Source: Desulfuribacillus stibiiarsenatis (GTDB lineage Bacteria; Bacillota; Bacilli; Desulfuribacillales; Desulfuribacillaceae). From it: a DNA stretch of 64,000 bases. The stretch covers positions 62,001-126,000 of the forward strand of contig NZ_MJAT01000035.1 in the NCBI RefSeq assembly GCF_001742305.1, given 5' to 3'. This document shows, in pieces, positions 17,049-25,450 of this stretch. Under the pieces are notes generated by a model that worked only from the letters and a program-made list of their open reading frames with translations, was not told the origin of the DNA and searched no databases. Position numbers and translations under genes: made by a program. Position 1 is the stretch's first letter, and the number at the start of each line of letters is the position of its first letter.

Positions 17049-19151
17049 TTGATTCATAATCATGGGAAACAAAATAGATTAGCAAAAGAAAAATCTCCCT
17101 ATTTACTTCAGCATGCCCATAATCCTGTAGATTGGTTTGCATGGTCTGAAGAAGCATTTGAAACGGCAAAACAACAAAATAAACCTATATTCTTAAGCAT
17201 AGGCTATTCGACTTGCCATTGGTGCCACGTCATGGAAAAGGAAAGCTTTGAGAGTGAACAAGTAGCGGCAATTTTGAATGAGCACTTTATATCGGTTAAA
17301 GTCGACCGAGAAGAAAGACCAGATGTCGATCATATTTATATGACCGCATGTCAAGCGATGACTGGACACGGCGGATGGCCGTTGACTGTCTTTATGACGC
17401 ATGATAAGAAACCGTTTTACATAGGAACATACTTCCCGACTGAAACGAAGTGGGGTAGACCTGGATTCATGGAAGTATTGAATCAAATTAACGAGAAATG
17501 GCAGAACAATCATGAACAAGTGTTAGAAGCCAGTGAGCAAATGACGACTGCGATTCAGCCTAGATTCACAGAATTTGAACCAGGAACTGCTGAAGAACGG
17601 ACGATTACCCGTGCGTATAAGCAATTTGCGGCAGACTATGATGAAATGTTCGGTGGTTTCGGTGGTGCACCGAAGTTCCTTACCCCTCACAATCTTATGT
17701 TCCTACTGCGTTATTGGAAACAAACAGGCTCAGAGGATGCACTAAAAATGGTTGAGAAGACGTTAGATTCAATGTATCGCGGAGGAATTTACGATCATAT
17801 TGGATTTGGTTTTTCAAGATATTCCACGGACCAGGAGTGGCTGGTACCGCATTTCGAAAAAATGCTTTATGACAACGCTCTAATGGCGTACACATATTTA
17901 GAGGCCTATCAAGCGACCCAGCGAGAGGAATTTGCCCGTGTGGCGGAAGAGATTTTCACCTATGTATTACGTGACATGACGCATCCCGAAGGGAGCTTTT
18001 ACTCGGCGGAAGATGCCGATTCAGAAGGCGTCGAAGGGAAGTTCTATGTATGGAAACCGCAAGAAGTCTTAGAAGTTTTAGGACAAGAAGAAGGGCAGCT
18101 ATATTGTAAAGCCTATGACATATCGGATTGTTCAAACTTTGAAAATTATAGTATACCGAATCTGATTCGTGCATCCTTTGTTAGAATTGCCCATGAATAT
18201 GGAATTACCATTGAGAAACTAGAAGAGCGTTTAGAAATTTCAAGAAGTAAGTTGTTAGAGCATCGACAAAAGCGCGTTCATCCGCATAAAGACGACAAAA
18301 TTTTAACAGCTTGGAATGGACTTATGATTGCCGCATTTGCAAAAGGGGCACAAGTCTTGAAACGCCCAATTTATAAAGAAACGGCAGAAAAAGCGATTCA
18401 ATTCATTATGAACAACTTGCGACGCGAGGATGGACGTTTATTAGCGCGCTATCGTGATGGGGAAGCTAAGTTCCTAGCGTACTTAGACGACTATGCATTT
18501 ATGACTTGGGGGCTTATTGAACAGTATCAAGCAACTTTTGATGCGAAATATTTGGAGATGGCATTGCAACTTCAACAACAGACTGATCAGTTATTCTGGG
18601 ATGATAAGGATGGCGGATATTTCTTCTACGGAACGGATGGGGAGCAATTATTGACTCGTCCTAAGGAGATTTATGATGGAGCGATTCCTGCTGGGAACTC
18701 TGTTATTGCTTTTAATACGATTCGTTTAGCACGGTTGACAGGAAATCAGGAACTAGAGAAACGAGCAGAACAGATTATTGAAAGTTTTGCAGGCACCATC
18801 AATGAGTACCCACGGGCGTATTCATTCTTCTTACTAGCAATCCAATTTGCGTTGGGTGATACTCGTGAAATAGTGATTGTTGGCAAACAAGAAGATATAG
18901 ACACTTTAAGAATGCTTGATACATTGCGTTCCAGCTTTTTGCCTGATGCTGTGATTTTATTCCGACCAGAACAACAAGATGCAAAAACGCCTATTGATAA
19001 AATAGCCCCTTTTATCCTAGGAAAAGATGCAATTGCTGGCAAAGCTACGGCATATATATGCGAAAACCAGTCATGTCAGTCACCAATTACCGACATTGAT
19101 GATATGATTCAGTATTTTCATCAAAGCCAACCCGAACAACCACATGCATAA
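17049..19151 (+). CDS. DUF255 thioredoxin-domain protein (YyaL/SPATA20 family)
   Basis: A 700-residue protein with the usual family length. It starts with TTG at 17049, seven bases after AGGTGGTG. The N-terminal thioredoxin-like DUF255 domain contains NPVDWFAW and the CxxC motif [14 protein letters not shown] (Cys56, Cys59). The rest is an (alpha/alpha)6 barrel like N-acylglucosamine epimerase/mannose isomerase, with [21 protein letters not shown] and TAWNGLMI. The family is widespread but has no settled biochemical function; redox or sugar-related roles have been suggested. The gene stands alone, with no partner operon. Confidence 0.92.
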   Translation: MIHNHGKQNRLAKEKSPYLLQHAHNPVDWFAWSEEAFETAKQQNKPIFLSIGYSTCHWCHVMEKESFESEQVAAILNEHFISVKVDREERPDVDHIYMTACQAMTGHGGWPLTVFMTHDKKPFYIGTYFPTETKWGRPGFMEVLNQINEKWQNNHEQVLEASEQMTTAIQPRFTEFEPGTAEERTITRAYKQFAADYDEMFGGFGGAPKFLTPHNLMFLLRYWKQTGSEDALKMVEKTLDSMYRGGIYDHIGFGFSRYSTDQEWLVPHFEKMLYDNALMAYTYLEAYQATQREEFARVAEEIFTYVLRDMTHPEGSFYSAEDADSEGVEGKFYVWKPQEVLEVLGQEEGQLYCKAYDISDCSNFENYSIPNLIRASFVRIAHEYGITIEKLEERLEISRSKLLEHRQKRVHPHKDDKILTAWNGLMIAAFAKGAQVLKRPIYKETAEKAIQFIMNNLRREDGRLLARYRDGEAKFLAYLDDYAFMTWGLIEQYQATFDAKYLEMALQLQQQTDQLFWDDKDGGYFFYGTDGEQLLTRPKEIYDGAIPAGNSVIAFNTIRLARLTGNQELEKRAEQIIESFAGTINEYPRAYSFFLLAIQFALGDTREIVIVGKQEDIDTLRMLDTLRSSFLPDAVILFRPEQQDAKTPIDKIAPFILGKDAIAGKATAYICENQSCQSPITDIDDMIQYFHQSQPEQPHA

Positions 19152-19254
19152 GCTTCTGTATGATAAAAATAATTTGGGGATAACTCAAAAATTATGTTCT
19201 AGATAAGCTTAGTCAATGGTATAATAGACACATCTGGAGCAGGAGGATGGTTCT

Positions 19255-19650
19255 ATGTTCACTTGGACTGAAGAGTTGGCAACTGGGAATCAGTTGATTG
19301 ACGAGCAGCATAAGGAAATTTTTAGAAAAGCAGATGTCGTATTTCATTTAACAACTGACAATGTAGACCAGGAAGAGGTTATAAAGACCTTCAAATACTT
19401 GGTGAATTATGTATTTGAGCATTTTAACAACGAAGAAATGCTAATGAAACAGCATCATTACGAAGACTATGAGGCACATAAAGCAGCCCATACGCATTTC
19501 CTAAAACAAATTAACAAATTTAACAAGGATTTGAAAGAAAATGGTGTCACGGAAGAGTTTGTTGATGATTTAAAACTCATGATGGTCGAGTTGTTTGTTG
19601 ATCATATCGATGAATTAGACAAAAAGATGGCACACGCAATAAAGGGTTAG
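19255..19650 (+). CDS. Single-domain bacteriohemerythrin
   Basis: A 131-residue four-helix bundle with the di-iron ligands of hemerythrin: DEQHKEI (His19), EHFNNEE (His56, Glu60), EAHKAAHTHF (His75 and a His further on) and DHIDELD near the C-terminus. It binds O2 at a non-haem di-iron centre and may buffer or deliver oxygen in a microaerobic or anaerobic cell. GGAGG lies upstream of the ATG, and a TATAAT box is at 19220-19225. A second hemerythrin domain occurs in the window as the tail of a chemoreceptor (38942-40579). Confidence 0.92.
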   Translation: MFTWTEELATGNQLIDEQHKEIFRKADVVFHLTTDNVDQEEVIKTFKYLVNYVFEHFNNEEMLMKQHHYEDYEAHKAAHTHFLKQINKFNKDLKENGVTEEFVDDLKLMMVELFVDHIDELDKKMAHAIKG

Positions 19651-19692
19651 CTTATAAAAGGCTAACAATCAATAAGTTTGCAAACAAAAATT

Positions 19693-19720
19693 AAAGCCCC
19701 ACATCTTGGGGCTTTTCGCT
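19693..19720. terminator. Bidirectional terminator
   Basis: A stem AAAGCCCCA / TGGGGCTTT with a five-base loop has a T-rich tract on the plus side and TTTAATTTTTG on the minus side. It can serve the hemerythrin gene and the convergent esterase/ATP-grasp operon. Confidence 0.9.
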
Positions 19721-19758
19721 TTTTCTAATTCGTTTTATTATTTTACTTCCAGGTTCTT

Positions 19759-20514
19759 TTATAGTATCGTTTTACAATGTAATTTACTATGGTTCAGGAA
19801 GTAAGGCATCATCTTTCTCCACCACGGCCAATCGTGGTCCACGTCATATCCCCAAATATCGACCCATGCAAAGATATTTTTCGCCTCAAGAATTGATTTC
19901 AGGGCATAGGTATCTTCTAATATTTCTTCTTCCCACTTCCCTTGGCCAGCAGCTATAACGATACAACTCTCTGAATACTGCTTTAAATAGTGTGGGTCAT
20001 TTAAGTTAGGTAAGTAGGCAAGTGGAGAGTTGAAATAGACATTCTCGTCCATATAATCGCCGACAGCAAAATTTAATTTATACACGCCACTTAGGGCAAT
20101 TAACGTATCGAAAATGTCAGGATGTCTAAAAAAGAAGTTAGCGCTATGATAGCCCCCCATACTACATCCAGTAGCAAGAAGCTTCCCTGCAAAAGAGTTT
20201 TTTGCGCGCACGTAAGGCACGAATTCTTTAGTGATGTAAACATCATAGTCGTTATGTCGGATTGCACGTTGGGTTGGATCAATGCTTTCATTCAGCCATG
20301 ACTGCGAATCGACACTATCGACCGCAAAGATTTGAATAGCGCCAGCATTAATAAAGTCTTTGCACGCTTCTACCATGCCGAAGTCTTCATATTCGTAAAA
20401 TCGTCCACCAGACGACGGAAACACAATCACTGGCTTGCCAGCATGACCATAGACTTTGAATTCCATGTCTTGACCCAAACTATGACTATATAACTTATGG
20501 TATTCTACGTTCAT
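19759..20514 (-). CDS. Alpha/beta-hydrolase, esterase D/PHB depolymerase-like
   Basis: A 251-residue soluble esterase-type protein. Strand and loop VIVFPSSGGRFYEYED is followed by the nucleophile elbow GCSMGG (about residues 119-124). A late Asp/His region (DVDHDWPWWRKMM) supplies the rest of the triad. It resembles esterase D/antigen-85-like proteins. The start at 20514 follows AGGAGGTAGG. It lies 10 bp downstream of the ATP-grasp gene, so the two form an operon. A combined role in making and hydrolysing (or acyl-transferring) a conjugate is inferred; the substrate is unknown. Confidence 0.85.
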   Translation of the reverse strand: MNVEYHKLYSHSLGQDMEFKVYGHAGKPVIVFPSSGGRFYEYEDFGMVEACKDFINAGAIQIFAVDSVDSQSWLNESIDPTQRAIRHNDYDVYITKEFVPYVRAKNSFAGKLLATGCSMGGYHSANFFFRHPDIFDTLIALSGVYKLNFAVGDYMDENVYFNSPLAYLPNLNDPHYLKQYSESCIVIAAGQGKWEEEILEDTYALKSILEAKNIFAWVDIWGYDVDHDWPWWRKMMPYFLNHSKLHCKTIL

Positions 20515-20524
20515 TTCCTACCTC

Positions 20525-21694
20525 CTAGTGATCATCCGTCGTATCTTGGATGTAATTCACAACTTCCTGTAATTCTTCAAGCGATTCTGATCTTACAAGA
20601 TAACCGTAATCTCCTAATGCAGCACCAAAAATAGAGTTGATTGGTTCATGATAAGCAATCTTTGAACCATAGTGTTCTAAGATGTTTTCATGGGAATAAC
20701 GATACGAATGTTTAAATTTTCGCCCAATGTAGCAGCAGTGATATTTGCGCTCATAATCCAACCCATCCAATTGATTCGTGAGCATTCTCGTCCACACATC
20801 ATATAAATCAATGTCGCAAGCGTAATTAAACATATCCATAGTTAGACCACCAGGAGGTCGCATATTCACTTCCAATACGAGTAGTTTGGATTTAGGCGTA
20901 CGAAAGAATTCAAAGTGGAAAAAGCGTTCACGGACTTTAAAACTTTTAAGTAACCGTAGTCCCAAAGTCTTTAAATCTTCTGGTAGATCACGGTACGAAT
21001 AGTAGGATACGTGTCGATCTTCGTTTACCGTTTCCATAATCCCTTGGCTATATTGATGTCCGGTATAGAATACTAAGTTTCCATCCTGGTCCACCAATCC
21101 ATCAAAAGAGCAAATACCACCTTCGATGAATTCTTCCATAATATACTCGCGGCTATCCTTAGTAGCGAAGAACTGTACAAGTTGCTCGCTATTGTCTAAT
21201 CGATACGTATTAGCAGCCCCAACTCCGATATCAGGTTTGACGACAACGGGATAGTCGACTTCTTCAATGAATGCTTGGGCATCTTCGATTGTCTCGACGA
21301 CTTTACCTTTTGCATGAGGGACTTTAGCTTTTCTGAAAAGTTCTTTCATTAATGACTTCTTTTTATAATAAGCAATATCATCCGCTTTAATGCCCGGGAC
21401 GTTAAAATCAGTACGAAGATCGGCATCTTGCTCCAGCCAGTATTCATTATGCGATTCAATTCTGTCGATTTTTCCGTACTTGTAGGTAATGTAGCCACAA
21501 ATTCGCAAGATTTCATCATAGTTGTGCAAATCACTGACTTGAAAATATTCCGTAAAAGATTGTTGTAAAGACGGTTCTAGCAGTTCGGAGGATACATCGG
21601 CAATGCCAAAAACATTAGCTCCGTGTGCTTTCAATCGCAAACAGAAATTTTGAAAATTCTTAGGGAAGTGGGGAGAAAACATGACCACATTCAT
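20525..21694 (-). CDS. ATP-grasp ligase of unknown substrate
   Basis: A 389-residue ATP-grasp enzyme of the carbamoyl-phosphate-synthase/carboxylate-amine ligase type. The start at 21694 follows TAGGAGG; a frame extension to 21772 lacks a ribosome binding site. The N-terminal Rossmann-like part (MNVVMFSPHFPKNF) is followed by the ATP-grasp fold, with the lysine strand YPVVVKPDIGVGAANTY, the hinge EYIMEEFIEGG and the metal-binding segment VLEVNMRPPGG. Such enzymes join a carboxylate to an amine through an acyl phosphate. The gene is the first of a two-gene operon with the esterase and is divergent from the AmmeMemoRadiSam genes. No peptide or siderophore cluster is nearby. Confidence 0.88.
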   Translation of the reverse strand: MNVVMFSPHFPKNFQNFCLRLKAHGANVFGIADVSSELLEPSLQQSFTEYFQVSDLHNYDEILRICGYITYKYGKIDRIESHNEYWLEQDADLRTDFNVPGIKADDIAYYKKKSLMKELFRKAKVPHAKGKVVETIEDAQAFIEEVDYPVVVKPDIGVGAANTYRLDNSEQLVQFFATKDSREYIMEEFIEGGICSFDGLVDQDGNLVFYTGHQYSQGIMETVNEDRHVSYYSYRDLPEDLKTLGLRLLKSFKVRERFFHFEFFRTPKSKLLVLEVNMRPPGGLTMDMFNYACDIDLYDVWTRMLTNQLDGLDYERKYHCCYIGRKFKHSYRYSHENILEHYGSKIAYHEPINSIFGAALGDYGYLVRSESLEELQEVVNYIQDTTDDH

Positions 21695-21922
21695 AAACAG
21701 ATGCCTCCTACAATGATTTGATTGGTTTGTACTACTTTCTCCATTGCGTAGTGATTTTCCTTTTTTAGTCAATTGAAGTTTTAAAAAAAATTGTTCCTAT
21801 ACGAACTTTCTATCGAATGCTGTAGGAAACTTGCTGTAGGTACATACTAGTCATATAATCTAGACATATACATGTCTATACGATTTCTTAGGAAATAGAA
21901 CTACAACGTGAGGTGTATGGAA

Positions 21923-22777
21923 ATGAAGGAAGCGCGATATTATATTCAAAAAGGCGACCGAGTAACATGTACCCTTTGTCCCCATCACTGTAATCTCAAG
22001 GAATCCGAGATTGGGAAATGCCAAGTAAAACAGAATCTACAAGGTAAGCTCATGGCATTGAACTATGGGAAGGTGGCTGCGATTCAGATTGATCTGATGG
22101 AGAAGAAACCGCTCTATCATTTTATGCCTGGGACTAGGACCTTATCCATTGGCAGTATAGGCTGCAACTTTACTTGCAGCTTTTGCCAAAACCATCATAT
22201 CGCTCATGCCAAAGATTTTGCAGGGACGACAGAGGACTACACACCGCATGATATCGTTCAATTAGCAAAGCTTTATCAGACACCATCGATTTCTTTTACC
22301 TATAATGAGCCATCTACTTTTTATGAGTTCGTGTATGATACTGCGACTCTGGCCCATCAAGAAGACATTAAAAACATCCTAGTGACCAATGGATATTTAG
22401 AGGAAGAACCATTGATACAATTACTACCGTATATTGATGCAATGAATGTCGATTTGAAAACATTTCGTAATGAAAATTATCAAACGATTTGTGGTGGTTT
22501 ACTAGAGCCAGTAAAGCGGACGATTATGCTTGCAGCGCAAATGTGCCATGTAGAAATCACGACATTAATCGTTACTAATATGAATGATCAAGAGGAAGAG
22601 TTACGTGAGCTTGTGGACTGGATTGCAGAAGTCAATCCGAATATCCCGTTGCATCTATCCAGGTATTTCCCACAGTATCAATACCATGAGCAAGCTACTG
22701 ATGTCGATTTTATGTATCGGATGCAAGATATGGCGAAACAACAGTTGAAATATGTGCATCTTGGCAATGTATACTAA
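21923..22777 (+). CDS. amrS: AmmeMemoRadiSam system radical SAM enzyme
   Basis: A 284-residue radical SAM protein. The start at 21923 follows GAGGTG by seven bases; the longer frame from GTG 21908 overlaps the ribosome binding site. An N-terminal cysteine set (Cys16, 19, 23, 33: CTLCPHHC) precedes the radical SAM motif CNFTCSFC (Cys81, 85, 88). It resembles pyruvate formate-lyase activating enzyme in its fold and is the marker of the AmmeMemoRadiSam group, found together with MEMO and AMMECR1 proteins in archaea and many anaerobes. Both of those occur in the next gene, 23 bp downstream. The modification it performs has not been defined to my knowledge. Confidence 0.93.
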   Translation: MKEARYYIQKGDRVTCTLCPHHCNLKESEIGKCQVKQNLQGKLMALNYGKVAAIQIDLMEKKPLYHFMPGTRTLSIGSIGCNFTCSFCQNHHIAHAKDFAGTTEDYTPHDIVQLAKLYQTPSISFTYNEPSTFYEFVYDTATLAHQEDIKNILVTNGYLEEEPLIQLLPYIDAMNVDLKTFRNENYQTICGGLLEPVKRTIMLAAQMCHVEITTLIVTNMNDQEEELRELVDWIAEVNPNIPLHLSRYFPQYQYHEQATDVDFMYRMQDMAKQQLKYVHLGNVY

Positions 22778-22800
22778 GGTTTTATGGAGGAGTGAGGCAT

Positions 22801-24249
22801 ATGTTAAACAACAGAACAGATCGTTCAATCAGCAATTTCTTAGGAGCGGTGATTGTTCCACACCCACCGATTATCGTGCCAGAGATTGGTCAAGGAAATG
22901 AGATAACAGCACAGAAAACGATTGATGGTTTACAACAAATCGCTAGACATATAAAAGAATTACAGCCAAAGGTAATCGTTTGTATCACGCCCCATGGAAA
23001 TGTGTTTGCCGATGGGATATGCATTCTAGAGGCAGAACAATTAAAAGGGAACTTTGGTAACTTTGGACGAGCTAACGTATCAATGGAGAAACGAGTCAAT
23101 CAACCACTATTGCATGCTATCGAGAGAGAGTTAGCGGATGCTGATGTTCCTCTAGTAATGATGAATGAAACCCTTGCCCGGCAATATCAAGCTAGTATGG
23201 AGCTAGATCATGGATGTCTCGTACCGCTATATTATATTAACCAAGAATACCAAGAGTATGAGATAGTCCATATCAGTATCGGGAAGCTACATGCCAAGGA
23301 ATTATACCAGATAGGTATCCGTTTACGGGATGCCATCGAAGCAACAGACATATCTACTCTGATAATGGCAAGTGGTGACTTGTCTCATACATTAAAAGAA
23401 GACGGTCCCTATGGATATGAACCCGAAGGACCACAGTTCGATGAGATGCTCGTGCGCATATTTCGCGATGGCAAGTATGAGGAACTATTTACAATTCCAG
23501 AAAACGTTGCAGAGTCAGCAGCAACCTGTGCTATGGAATCAATTATTATGGCCGTGGGGGCGTTTGAAGGAACAAAGCTTGAAACAAAACTAATTTCTTA
23601 TGAAGGCCCATTTGGAGTAGGCTATATGAATGCAATTATGATACCATTACATCAAGAGGCGAATAGTCTGCTACAATCAATCGAGCGTCAATTGCATGGA
23701 ATGAGAAACCAACCAATAGAAATACAGGATGAGTATATTCGTTTAGCAAGGGCAGCGATTGAGAAGTATGTGTGGGATCAACAAGAATTACAATGGAGTG
23801 AATATCGAGAAAGTACAACAGTTTCTAGGCTGGAGCAGGAACAAGCGGGAGTCTTTGTATCAATTCATAAGCACGGTCAATTGCGTGGTTGTATCGGTAC
23901 GATTCAAGCAACGACGGAGAATTTAGCATCCGAGATTATCCGTAATGCGATTGCAGCAGCGACTGAAGACCCAAGGTTTGTGCCAATTCGTATTCAGGAA
24001 TTAGAACATTTAGAAGTAAAAGTTGATATTTTGCATCCAAGTGAAAGAATTGAGTCTTTATCACAATTAGATGTAAAGAAGTATGGCGTAATCGTAGAAT
24101 CGAAGGGTAGACGGGGACTGCTATTGCCGAACTTAGCGGGGATTGATGAGGTAGCTGAGCAAGTAGCAATTGCGAGGGAAAAGGCAGGGATTGGGGAGTC
24201 AGAAGTAATCGTCATGTATCGATTTGAAGTCGAGCGTCATGAATTATAG
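22801..24249 (+). CDS. MEMO-AMMECR1 fusion (AmmeMemoRadiSam proteins B and A)
   Basis: A 482-residue fusion. Residues about 10-280 are a MEMO/LigB-like domain resembling extradiol dioxygenases (VPHPPIIVPEIGQG, then DHGCLVPLYY, then ASGDLSHTLKEDGPYGYEPEG). Residues about 305-480 are AMMECR1, with the invariant LRGCIGTI motif and ATEDPRF. The start at 22801 follows GGAGGAG by eight bases. Fusion of the two proteins beside the radical SAM gene supports a shared pathway. MEMO domains keep a metal-binding pocket; the reaction is unknown. Confidence 0.93.
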   Translation: MLNNRTDRSISNFLGAVIVPHPPIIVPEIGQGNEITAQKTIDGLQQIARHIKELQPKVIVCITPHGNVFADGICILEAEQLKGNFGNFGRANVSMEKRVNQPLLHAIERELADADVPLVMMNETLARQYQASMELDHGCLVPLYYINQEYQEYEIVHISIGKLHAKELYQIGIRLRDAIEATDISTLIMASGDLSHTLKEDGPYGYEPEGPQFDEMLVRIFRDGKYEELFTIPENVAESAATCAMESIIMAVGAFEGTKLETKLISYEGPFGVGYMNAIMIPLHQEANSLLQSIERQLHGMRNQPIEIQDEYIRLARAAIEKYVWDQQELQWSEYRESTTVSRLEQEQAGVFVSIHKHGQLRGCIGTIQATTENLASEIIRNAIAAATEDPRFVPIRIQELEHLEVKVDILHPSERIESLSQLDVKKYGVIVESKGRRGLLLPNLAGIDEVAEQVAIAREKAGIGESEVIVMYRFEVERHEL

Positions 24250-24295
24250 AATCAGCACGTAAGTGAGTCAGAAAATATAGAAATGGGGCGATAGT

Positions 24296-24472
24296 ATGGG
24301 AGATAAAATTGACAACAAGGTATTGTGTAAACTGTGTAAAGATGACTGTTTGAAAAAATGTTTTGACGACTATGTAGAGCTCATCAAGGAACCGAAGTAT
24401 GTATGCAAGAAATGTGGCAGAACAGCGCACAAGGAAAAGAATCTTTGCAAACCTGTGAAAATTAAAAAGTAA
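24296..24472 (+). CDS. 58-residue cysteine-rich zinc-ribbon-like protein
   Basis: A short gene from the ATG at 24296 with GGGGCG seven bases upstream. The protein has seven cysteines: Cys11, 14, 18, 22 in VLCKLCKDDCLKKC, Cys37 and Cys40 in YVCKKCGRTAH, and Cys51 in NLCKP, plus His46. The YVCKKCGRTA segment looks like half of a zinc ribbon, while the first four cysteines could bind a second metal or an iron-sulfur cluster. It is very basic in its second half. It follows the MEMO-AMMECR1 gene by 46 bp without a terminator, so it may belong to that operon. I do not recognise a named family. Confidence 0.7.
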   Translation: MGDKIDNKVLCKLCKDDCLKKCFDDYVELIKEPKYVCKKCGRTAHKEKNLCKPVKIKK

Positions 24473-24511
24473 GGATATCGGTGATAAGCATGTAGAAATG
24501 CATCTTATCAT

Positions 24512-24540
24512 TTGACACCCCTGCTCTCTCCCATAATAAT
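24512..24540 (+). promoter_or_regulatory. Sigma-A type promoter for the ytxH-like gene
   Basis: TTGACA (24512-24517) and AATAAT (24535-24540) are separated by 17 bp, about 40 bp upstream of the YtxH-like gene. Confidence 0.65.
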
Positions 24541-24578
24541 AGAAATATAAGGAAAACAAAATATGGGGAGGAATTAAG

Positions 24579-24947
24579 ATGTCTATTAGAGATCTCTTAT
24601 TACTTAGTAAAGAAAACAGAATTCGTGAAAAACGTAAAGAGGCGTGTAAGAACCTTACAATCGGCGCGAGTGTAGGTTTGGCTATAGGAACTGTGATTGG
24701 GGTTCTCTTTGCACCAAAATCGGGGAAAGAAACTCGCGAACAAATTGCAGCGAAAGCAAAAGAAAGCGTAGAGATTACCAAAGAGACCTTAGAGGATTCC
24801 AAAGCTAAAATTTTACAATTTGTCGAAGAACAAAAAGAAAAGATAACAGCTCTTAAGAATGAAGCATGTTGCGAGGTAGCTACAGCGATTGAGCAAGAAG
24901 ACCAAACGGTAACAACGAAGAAAAAAGCACAAACGGCCAATGAGTAG
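24579..24947 (+). CDS. YtxH domain-containing protein
   Basis: A 122-residue small membrane protein. A basic N-terminus is followed by one glycine-rich transmembrane helix (about residues 29-45), then the family signature FAPKSGKETREQI and a helical, highly charged tail likely to form a coiled coil. YtxH proteins are general stress proteins in B. subtilis, of unknown mechanism. GGGGAGG stands upstream of the ATG. The DUF948 gene begins 9 bp later, which matches the ytxG-ytxH pairing in Bacilli, although the order here is reversed. Confidence 0.88.
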   Translation: MSIRDLLLLSKENRIREKRKEACKNLTIGASVGLAIGTVIGVLFAPKSGKETREQIAAKAKESVEITKETLEDSKAKILQFVEEQKEKITALKNEACCEVATAIEQEDQTVTTKKKAQTANE

Positions 24948-24956
24948 AGGTCTTAT

Positions 24957-25307
24957 ATGACAATAACAATCTCATTTATAGATGTAGCATATTTTCTTCT
25001 GTTTTCGATTTTAGTTGTAGCTGGAGTCTATCTAATTACTGTTTTATGGCGTTTGAATAAAATCTTGAAAGAAGTTCAAATATTTCTAGAGAATCATAGA
25101 CACAATATTGATCGTTCACTGGATGCAGTACCAGATATATTAGACAATATCAATGGAACGAGTGAATCGATAAATGCCATTGGTTCAACAATCTCTGAAA
25201 CCGCGTCAGCCTTTGGTAAAGGGAGTGCGGGGGGAGCGGTTGGGTATATCCAGATTGTCATAGAGGTTATTGAATTGATGCGACATATATGGCGCGCACG
25301 TAAGTAA
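24957..25307 (+). CDS. DUF948 (YtxG-like) membrane protein
   Basis: A 116-residue protein with one N-terminal transmembrane helix (about residues 8-28) and a following amphipathic helix VLWRLNKILKEVQIFL. It ends in a Gly/Ala-rich turn and a C-terminal hydrophobic helix. This pattern is that of DUF948/YtxG. It is cotranscribed with the YtxH-like gene and ends at a strong terminator. Confidence 0.82.
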   Translation: MTITISFIDVAYFLLFSILVVAGVYLITVLWRLNKILKEVQIFLENHRHNIDRSLDAVPDILDNINGTSESINAIGSTISETASAFGKGSAGGAVGYIQIVIEVIELMRHIWRARK

Positions 25308-25313
25308 AAAATC

Positions 25314-25355
25314 AGGAACGCAAGGGGATGCACTTCACTCGTGCGTTCCTTTTTT
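25314..25355 (+). terminator. Rho-independent terminator
   Basis: A stem AGGAACGCA / TGCGTTCCT with a 19-base loop is followed by TTTTTT. It closes the YtxH-DUF948 unit. Confidence 0.85.
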
Positions 25356-25357
25356 GT

Positions 25358-25386
25358 TTGGTTTTAGACACGTAACATAGTATAAT
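25358..25386 (+). promoter_or_regulatory. Candidate sigma-A promoter for the lytS-like operon
   Basis: TTGGTT (25358-25363) and TATAAT (25381-25386) are separated by 17 bp, about 65 bp upstream of the sensor kinase gene. Confidence 0.6.
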
Positions 25387-25450
25387 TGATGCAACACATG
25401 GCTAAGAACGGGTTTATCATTTTTTTGAGGGGAAGGGGAAGGGGCGCTTT

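Noticed and set aside
24212-24940. 242-codon minus-strand frame
   Set aside because: It covers the antisense of the cysteine-rich gene and the YtxH-like gene, both with good starts and ribosome sites; its composition looks like shadow sequence.
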